A stretch of 20,520 nucleotides of DNA from Pleurocapsa sp. MO_226.B13 (GTDB taxonomy: Bacteria > Cyanobacteriota > Cyanobacteriia > Cyanobacteriales > Xenococcaceae), in contig JASJEI010000323.1 of NCBI GenBank assembly GCA_030064795.1, forward strand, positions 1 through 20,520. The letters run 5' to 3'. The stretch's first letter is position 1. The number at the start of each line of letters is the position of its first letter. Positions 15,761 to 20,520 of the stretch are shown piece by piece. The notes beneath the pieces are model-generated. The model did no database searches and was not told the DNA's origin. It saw only the letters and a list, made by a program, of their open reading frames with translations. The position numbers and the translations under genes are program-made.

Positions 15761-17146
15761 CTAGTGCAGCTGGGCTAAAATAATCCGTCAAGTAAAACAA
15801 GCAGTAAAATTGGGTGTAGTGACAGTTACGATAGTCAAGTAAAAAGTAGAAAGAAGGACTCGATGCCAATTAACAAAGCTTTGCCGATCATTCTCTCAAG
15901 TAGACAGGAAAGACTACTCCAACAAATAGTTAGAGGAACAAGTAATCCCTATCGTCTTGTGAGAAGAGCCAAGCTAGTCTTGGCGGCAGCATCTGGAGAA
16001 AGCAACAGCGGGATTAGTCGAAGATTAGAACTAGACAAGCTCGCAAGTACGTTTGTGGAGAGAGCGATGGATAGAAGCGAGCGAGCAATTGACAGCACTG
16101 GAAGAACAAGAGGTAACTGACAAAGATTTAATGTCTTCGATTGAACAAATTTTATGTGACCGTCCGCGTCCTGGCACGAATAAGTTTTTTAGTACAGAAC
16201 AAGTCGTCCAAATTATCGCGCTCGCCTGCGAATCTCCAGAAAAATCAGAAAGACCAATAAGTCATTGGACACCAAGGGAGTTAGCAGAAGAAGCGGTAAA
16301 AAGAGGAATTGTCCCCAAGATTTCCCCCCGCAGTGTGAGACGAAATTTAAAAGGAGGCTACCCTACAACCTCATCGTCATCGTTATTGGTTAAACGCGAA
16401 TCCTGATAACCCAGAGGAATTCAAGGCTCAAGTCAAGTATATTTGTGAATTACACGCCTCAGCTCAAGCCTTACTTGACCAAAGAATAAATCTGATTAGC
16501 ACCGATGAAATGACTGGGATTCAAGCGTTAGAAAGATTATTTCCTCAAAAAGCGCTCGATGCCAAAACGAGTTAACGCATCGAGTTCGAGTATATTCGCC
16601 ACGGAACGTTGAGTTTAATTGCCAACTGGCATATTGCCAAGGGACAAGTGATTGCTCCCTCTCTGGGAGCCACTCGCACCGAACAAGATTTCTGCCAACA
16701 TATTTCTCAAACAATTGATACTGACCCAGATGCGGGCTGGATTTTTATTGCAGATAATCTCAATACTCATCAATCTGAATCCCTGGTACGTTTAGTTGCC
16801 CAACGCTGTGCTATTGATGATGATTTAGGGGTTAAAGGCAAATCAGGAATTCTCAAGCTCTGTGGCAACACGAGCAGCTTTCTTATCTGATGAGAGTCAT
16901 CCCATTCGCTTTGTTTATATTCCCAAACATACTTCCTGGCTTAATCAAATTGAATGTTGGTTCAGTATTTTAGTCCGACGCTTACAAAGCGCGAAGCAGT
17001 TTTAACTCGAAGACAGAGCTCAAACAAAAAATCCTGAATTTTATTGACTACTTCAACCGCAAAATGGCTAAACCCTTTGTCTGGAAATTCAAGGGGTTTC
17101 CAGATGCTGTTTGAGCTGAGGGATTATTTCTACCGCTCTGCACTAG
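15761..17146 (+). mobile_element. Decayed IS630-family insertion sequence
   Basis: The ends are inverted: CTAGTGCAG at 15761-15769 with CTGCACTAG at 17138-17146, and AAATAATCC at 15778-15786 with GGATTATTT at 17121-17129, both at identical distances from the tips (20 of 26 positions match). The TA target typical of this family is present on the left (15759-15760) but not cleanly duplicated on the right. The transposase inside is broken. Confidence 0.85.
15863..17114 (+). pseudogene. IS630-family transposase, several frameshifts and stops
   Basis: The N-terminal helix-turn-helix part (from ATG 15863, MPINKALPIILSSRQERLL) shifts frame near 16040 into WRERWIEASEQLTALEEQE. It shifts again near 16360 into LNANPDNPEEF, then hits a TAA after DAKTS (16573-16575). 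The frame changes again near 16860 and 17000-17030, and the gene ends at TGA 17112-17114 (FKGFPDAV). All three DDE residues are still encoded: Asp in STDEMTGIQAL (16504-16506), Asp in IADNLNTHQSESL (16753-16755) and Glu in WLNQIECWFSIL (16952-16954). The large number of lesions rules out programmed frameshifting as the whole explanation, so the element is dead. Confidence 0.9.
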
Positions 17147-17169
17147 TTAGCCGAGCTAAATTTTGCTCC

Positions 17170-18573
17170 TCAAAGATTTTGACTGGAAGTCAATTCTGAG
17201 ATTTTCGGTCTGAAATTGCCATTGCCATCGAAAATTAATCGCTCTAATTTTGGTTGATTTTCTCTAATGGCACGCTTTTTAGTCCAATTTTGCCAACGAG
17301 AAATGGCACGACTGACTAGTTGAGGATGGCGATCGCCTGCAAAGCAAATGCGACCCATTCTTTCACAGGTTATGAGAACTTCGCCGTTGCCCAAATTAGG
17401 TGCGATAGCGAACAGACCTAAATTTCTATTTGTGTATTGGTTGAGTAAATAAGATACGATTGCTTCTATCCCATCTATCTCCATCGGTTTACGAGGCTTG
17501 GGAATAGACTGATGTGAAAAAATTCCGACGTATAACTTGCCCAGCAACATCTCAAACTGAAAAGGCATCTGCTGATGAGTACAAAAATTAAAAATCCGAT
17601 CTTCTTCCAGTACCACCGCCACCACACGAGCCTTATCGACTAGGTAATTATGATTCCAGTCAGTAGTCGAGGTGACTATTGCTAAAGCCACCTCAGCAGG
17701 AAGCAGATTGATAAAATGGTTGCGATCGGTGTTTCCGCAGTAAATCAGGTGCCGACCCAAGAGCCATTCATCACCCACTCCAACAACAGGCTCGTTAGCA
17801 AGCCCAACCTCAGTACCAACTTTATCGGTGACGTTAGGGTTGGCTTTTTTCTCTTGAATTTTTGCCAAGGCCGATAGCTGTAGTTCTTTTTGTTTAGCTC
17901 TGGCTTTAGCGACAATCATCGCTTGTCGATGGGCTTCTTCTTTGTTACCTGTTGTTCTGGCTTGGTTTGCTGCTTTTTCTGCTGCATCTGCTTTTTTGCT
18001 TTCTGTACTGCCAGCTCTAGCTATCTTCAGCAAAGCAGTAGTCTTATTGGCTATCTGAGTCTTTCTAATTACCTGTTTTACTTCTGGAAGAATTTCACTG
18101 GCAATCTGTTTACCATACTGATACGTTCTTTTGGTATATCCTGTTTGTTTAGCTAGTTCTTCAGTAGTTTTTAAAGATTTTCCTGGCAATTGACTTTGAT
18201 TACGAGCATATTGATTATCTCCTGGTTTAGCCCTAAGTCCCATTTTTGCCAAAATTTTTTCTCGCTCAAGCCACAGCTCGGCACGCTCCAAAGCTTCTAG
18301 CTCGCTGCGGACTAGATTTTCGTCAATCTCTGCCAAACGTAGTTTGCGAGCATCATCATAGTCAACAATATTACATTCGATTTCTTTAAACTCCAGCATT
18401 TTACAGGCAGTGAGACGGTGTAAACCTGCAATCAAGTTCATATCTCGGTCAACAGTGATCGGATTCAACAGTCCGTTGACCGAGATCGATTCTTTTAGTT
18501 CGACTACTTTCTCTGGTTTGAGGGGACGTCTGTGAGAGTTGATTTTAATTTGCTCAATTTTTATAGTTGGCAT
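17170..18573 (-). CDS. ParB-domain protein fused to a degenerate DNA methyltransferase-like domain
   Basis: This protein has 467 residues. Residues 1-75 are a ParB/Srx-type domain, with GLLNPITV (34-41) and the box LIAGLHRLTACK (47-58). Residues about 135-190 (TTEELAKQTGYTKRTYQYGKQ) are a helix-turn-helix region, followed by an Ala/Lys/Glu-rich coiled linker to about 245. Residues 265-435 align with the order of ParB-fused adenine methylases (VGDEWLLGRHLIYCGNT, then the DPPY position, then LITCERMGRIC). However, TSTTDW (301-306) replaces TDPPY and APNLGNGEV (391-399) replaces DPFLGSGTT. ParB nucleic-acid binding is likely, while methylation is unlikely. It is not a chromosomal ParB partner: no parA or parS is visible nearby. 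It could be a phage- or plasmid-derived DNA-binding protein that lost its catalytic activity. Confidence 0.85.
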   Translation of the reverse strand: MPTIKIEQIKINSHRRPLKPEKVVELKESISVNGLLNPITVDRDMNLIAGLHRLTACKMLEFKEIECNIVDYDDARKLRLAEIDENLVRSELEALERAELWLEREKILAKMGLRAKPGDNQYARNQSQLPGKSLKTTEELAKQTGYTKRTYQYGKQIASEILPEVKQVIRKTQIANKTTALLKIARAGSTESKKADAAEKAANQARTTGNKEEAHRQAMIVAKARAKQKELQLSALAKIQEKKANPNVTDKVGTEVGLANEPVVGVGDEWLLGRHLIYCGNTDRNHFINLLPAEVALAIVTSTTDWNHNYLVDKARVVAVVLEEDRIFNFCTHQQMPFQFEMLLGKLYVGIFSHQSIPKPRKPMEIDGIEAIVSYLLNQYTNRNLGLFAIAPNLGNGEVLITCERMGRICFAGDRHPQLVSRAISRWQNWTKKRAIRENQPKLERLIFDGNGNFRPKISELTSSQNL

Positions 18574-19161
18574 ATGTGTCTCTGCGCTCTTAAGGGTATT
18601 TAATCTTAGGAGAATCTATCTAAGTTTCTTTACTTGACTGGCTCGGCAACATTAATTTTTTTTTGCTACCAGCTTACCAGTCAATCTGACAGGCTTAGAC
18701 AATCGTCTGTCTACTATAGCCAGAATACCCTCGAAAAAACAATCTTAACTTAATGATATTCTACCTAAGTCAAGCCAAGCTCACATTATTATAAATCATC
18801 AACTCTCAATTGCAGAAATTTGTCGTTAGAGCTCTAATGTAATACATGAGCAGTCTGATGACTGGGTTTATAGCAGTAAGCTGATTTCTGGTCAGATCTA
18901 GACAAGTATGTTCATAACTCCATAAGTTTATAGCAGTTCTCATATTAGTGAGGTACAAAGTTTTTGGGCTGGATTTTTGCCTCCCCAATCCCTCGAACAA
19001 GTATCTTGAGAACTCCTGGTTTCAACAGCGTGGTTGTATAAGAGGCACGAAACCTCAGCATATCCCATATGCGAAGCGGTATCCTTTAGGACGCTCAAAC
19101 TGGATGCGGTTTAAATAGCATTTTTATTAACAATTTTTCAGACAAAAAGTATGGAAAGTAG
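18574..19161. other. Intergenic region with short direct repeats
   Basis: I see no supported gene. The only open frame of note (about 18806-19000, minus) needs a TTG start and has no ribosome site. GTTTATAGCAGT occurs twice, at 18866-18877 and 18926-18937. A 14-base string GTATCCTTTAGGAC at 19079-19092 also occurs inside the GC-rich island at 11077-11090, which marks both as copies of a dispersed repeat. The left part should contain the promoter of the ParB-fusion gene. Confidence 0.5.
19079..19092 (+). repeat. Dispersed 14-bp repeat GTATCCTTTAGGAC (copy 2)
   Basis: Identical to 11077-11090. TCCT-TT-AGGA is a small foldback inside it. A 14-base exact match in a 20-kb window is unlikely by chance, and such strings are common in cyanobacterial dispersed repeats. 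Confidence 0.6.
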
Positions 19162-19320
19162 CACTACAGTTTACTCCCACACCTATCGAGAGAATATCTA
19201 GATCGATATCAGGATGGTTGTATTGGAATCGACTTTAACCCTGGTTCGGCAGACTGGGCTTATTTTGCTCCCGTCATTCTGATTACGGGATCTCTAACTG
19301 CGATTTTCTGGTCAAGCTAA
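19162..19320 (+). pseudogene. Possible TnpB/OrfB-like transposase relic
   Basis: A stop-free frame of 52 codons ends at TAA 19318-19320. It contains EYLDRYQDGCIGIDFNPGS, reminiscent of the start of the RuvC-like core (GxIGIDxNP...) in IS605-type OrfB/TnpB-like proteins. It then runs into an unrelated hydrophobic tail (YFAPVILITGSLTAIFW). There is no start codon or ribosome site. The likeness rests on one short motif, so the call is tentative. Confidence 0.3.
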
Positions 19321-19376
19321 AACATCGTGCTGTTGGCAAGCATTGCTGCGCTAAAAAGCAAGTCAACTTACACCGT

Positions 19377-19422
19377 AGAGTTGTGTGAGAGCAAGGTTAA
19401 GAGTTGTGTGAGAGTAAGGTTA
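19377..19422 (+). repeat. Tandem duplication of a 23-bp unit
   Basis: AGAGTTGTGTGAGAG(C/T)AAGGTTA stands twice, head to tail (19377-19399 and 19400-19422), with one difference. Just after it, CTATATTGGC is duplicated at 19433-19442 and 19443-19452. The cause is probably replication slippage. No gene overlaps. Confidence 0.85.
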
Positions 19423-19563
19423 GAAATTATGTCTATATTGGCCTATATTGGCCCATACATTTAGAAACGGTAGCTATTAGCTTTTTTAATTTGATTGAGA
19501 TGTAACCGGATTGAGAATCATACCTTGATTTAACAACACCAGAAATTTTACTGTCAATCAGGA

Positions 19564-19854
19564 TTATTTGATCCTTTCGCATTGCTCTGTTTCATCCTGC
19601 GGTACCAAGTCTATAACATTATTGTAACTGCTAAAATAATCCCTGAGTCCCTGTGCTTGTCTTCCAGTAAAATGAAGCCATTCGTAATGATATAGTTCTG
19701 GAGAAGTGGTATCTGCCCCCGCTAACAAAGGAAATTTGGGCGTGGCTAAAAGAATAGAAATACTTCTTTCCCCATTAAAGGTTTGGCTCTCTAGTTTTAG
19801 ACAAGCAATATAATTGGTGTTGAGGACAATATTACCAACTTTTAAAAAAGCCAT
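19564..19854 (-). CDS. Small conserved-looking protein of unknown function
   Basis: This 96-residue soluble protein begins MAFLKVGNIVLNTNYIACLKLES. It has the alternating pattern of a beta-sandwich or barrel (ISILLATPKFPLL), then an aromatic stretch (YHYEWLHFTGRQAQGLRDYF) and a polar tail. I believe similar short proteins occur widely in cyanobacteria, but I know no function for them. A weak purine-rich site (AGAGAG) lies 11-16 nt before the ATG. It has no neighbours in operon. The composition and lack of membrane segments suggest a cytosolic protein. Confidence 0.7.
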   Translation of the reverse strand: MAFLKVGNIVLNTNYIACLKLESQTFNGERSISILLATPKFPLLAGADTTSPELYHYEWLHFTGRQAQGLRDYFSSYNNVIDLVPQDETEQCERIK

Positions 19855-20340
19855 AATTAAGCAACTCTCTAAGTTTTAATTTTAATCAAATTAATCAAAT
19901 CTAAAGTGTATTTCCTTATACTGAAAAGGAATCAAATCATAGTTCGTAAAAGTAAAGTTTTTTTTAGACTTATACCCTTCTAATAACCCTAATGAAAAAT
20001 TCCAAGAAATCTAAGATCGAGTTAACATCTCGAGCTTAAAAATTTCCTGTTCTCTTTTCAATTACAATCTGATTGTATAACACTCGACTAGCATATTACT
20101 TATATTACCCTAGAACCAAAATCAAACCATAATTAAAACAATTTTTTTTTAATTGATTGGCTGACGAAGCTTATGTCAATTGCCAGTTTGTAATTCGGTC
20201 ACTTAAACACTTTGTAAGACGAGTGTCTCAACCTAGACTAAACTTGTGCTTTTGCCAAGATCCTGTTAAAAATATTATTATACTCACAATCTTTTGAAGA
20301 TCGCTCGTAATTACTTGTCATTGTTTAATATTAATTATTG
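19855..20340. other. AT-rich intergenic region
   Basis: No ORF, tRNA or rRNA is seen. The sequence is very A+T-rich with long A and T runs. The left side should hold the promoter of the minus-strand gene starting at 19854. The right side may hold the promoter for the structured element that ends at 20493. Confidence 0.4.
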
Positions 20341-20493
20341 GGAACTTGAATATTATTCAAGAGGTTCGCTGTTCGGAAGGCATGAGTATTAAACCTTTTG
20401 ATAATAATCATATTAAGGCTCTTCCGATTTGGTCATGCCAAACTGTTAGAAACTAGTACTTAAAAGTCTTGCACAGCAAGACTTGTGGTTTTT
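20341..20493 (+). ncRNA. Candidate structured small RNA or transcription-attenuating leader
   Basis: Several paired elements occur within about 150 nt. Hairpin CTTGAAT-ATT-ATTCAAG lies at 20345-20361. TCGGAAG (20373-20379) pairs with CTTCCGA (20421-20427). GGCATGA (20379-20385) pairs with TCATGCC (20433-20439). A terminator hairpin follows. The second and third pairings interlock, so they would form either a pseudoknot or two exclusive folds. No known RNA family is recognised and no promoter was assigned. It could instead be the leader of a gene beyond the window. Confidence 0.35.
20464..20493 (+). terminator. Rho-independent terminator
   Basis: A perfect 9-bp stem AAGTCTTGC/GCAAGACTT (20464-20472, 20476-20484) with an ACA loop is followed by GTGG and TTTTT (20489-20493). 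It is oriented for plus-strand transcription, and no plus-strand protein gene lies immediately upstream. Confidence 0.65.
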
Positions 20494-20520
20494 AATAGTT
20501 TGATATTGTATATTTTTCTC

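Noticed and set aside
17170..18573. Chromosome-partitioning ParB with parS
   Set aside because: No parA neighbour and no TGTTTCACGTGAAACA-like site were seen, and the C-terminus is methylase-like, so a partition role is not supported.
18806..19000. 64-codon minus-strand frame
   Set aside because: It starts with TTG, lacks a ribosome site, and overlaps a short direct repeat. The composition is not gene-like.
19377..19452. CRISPR array
   Set aside because: The units are directly adjacent with no spacers and only two copies each, so this is simple tandem duplication.

Overview
The window looks like a chromosomal stretch of a cyanobacterium. It is AT-rich, carries many GCGATCGC-type (HIP1-like) octamers, and holds cyanobacterial gene families: a fatty acyl-AMP ligase (FAAL) natural-product locus, small cyanobacterial hypothetical proteins, and ISKra4 and IS630 remnants. 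The genus cannot be told from the sequence alone.

Bases 1-10715 are the left, biosynthetic half, with almost everything on the minus strand. In transcription order there is a Nudix hydrolase (10715-10164), a FAAL (10067-8220), a small helix-turn-helix-like protein (8197-7910), two short hypotheticals (minus 7078-6875, plus 7471-7704), then a tight run: a possible DNA-binding protein (6397-6083), two membrane fatty-acyl desaturases (6062-5079 and 5058-4153), an acyl carrier protein (4044-3706), a CylC-like ferritin-fold dimetal oxygenase/halogenase (3634-2276), and the start of a modular type I polyketide synthase (2211 to beyond base 1; KS then a malonyl-type AT). The inferred logic is that FAAL activates a free fatty acid as acyl-AMP and loads the ACP. 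The desaturases and the CylC-like enzyme then modify the ACP-bound chain (double or triple bond, and C-H chlorination or oxygenation). The PKS extends it. This mixes the JamABC-type (FAAL/desaturase/ACP) and CylABC-type (FAAL/ACP/halogenase) starter modules in one locus.

Bases 10716-11821 hold no convincing gene but contain a GC-rich island (about 10917-11275) packed with hairpins and short repeats.

Bases 11699-18573 are an accessory region. It has two related genes built on a degenerate adenine-methyltransferase-like domain, one standing alone (12358-11822) and one fused behind a ParB-type N-terminus (18573-17170). Both lack the DPPY and GSGT catalytic motifs. Between them lie a 516-bp internally deleted ISKra4-type element with a clear 9-bp target duplication, a 599-residue sigma-70-like regulator with several HTH units, and a decayed IS630-family element.

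Bases 18574-20520 are mostly non-coding. They contain repeats, a possible transposase relic, one small conserved-looking minus-strand gene (19854-19564), tandem repeats, and at the right edge a hairpin-rich stretch ending in a Rho-independent terminator that may be a small structured RNA or leader.
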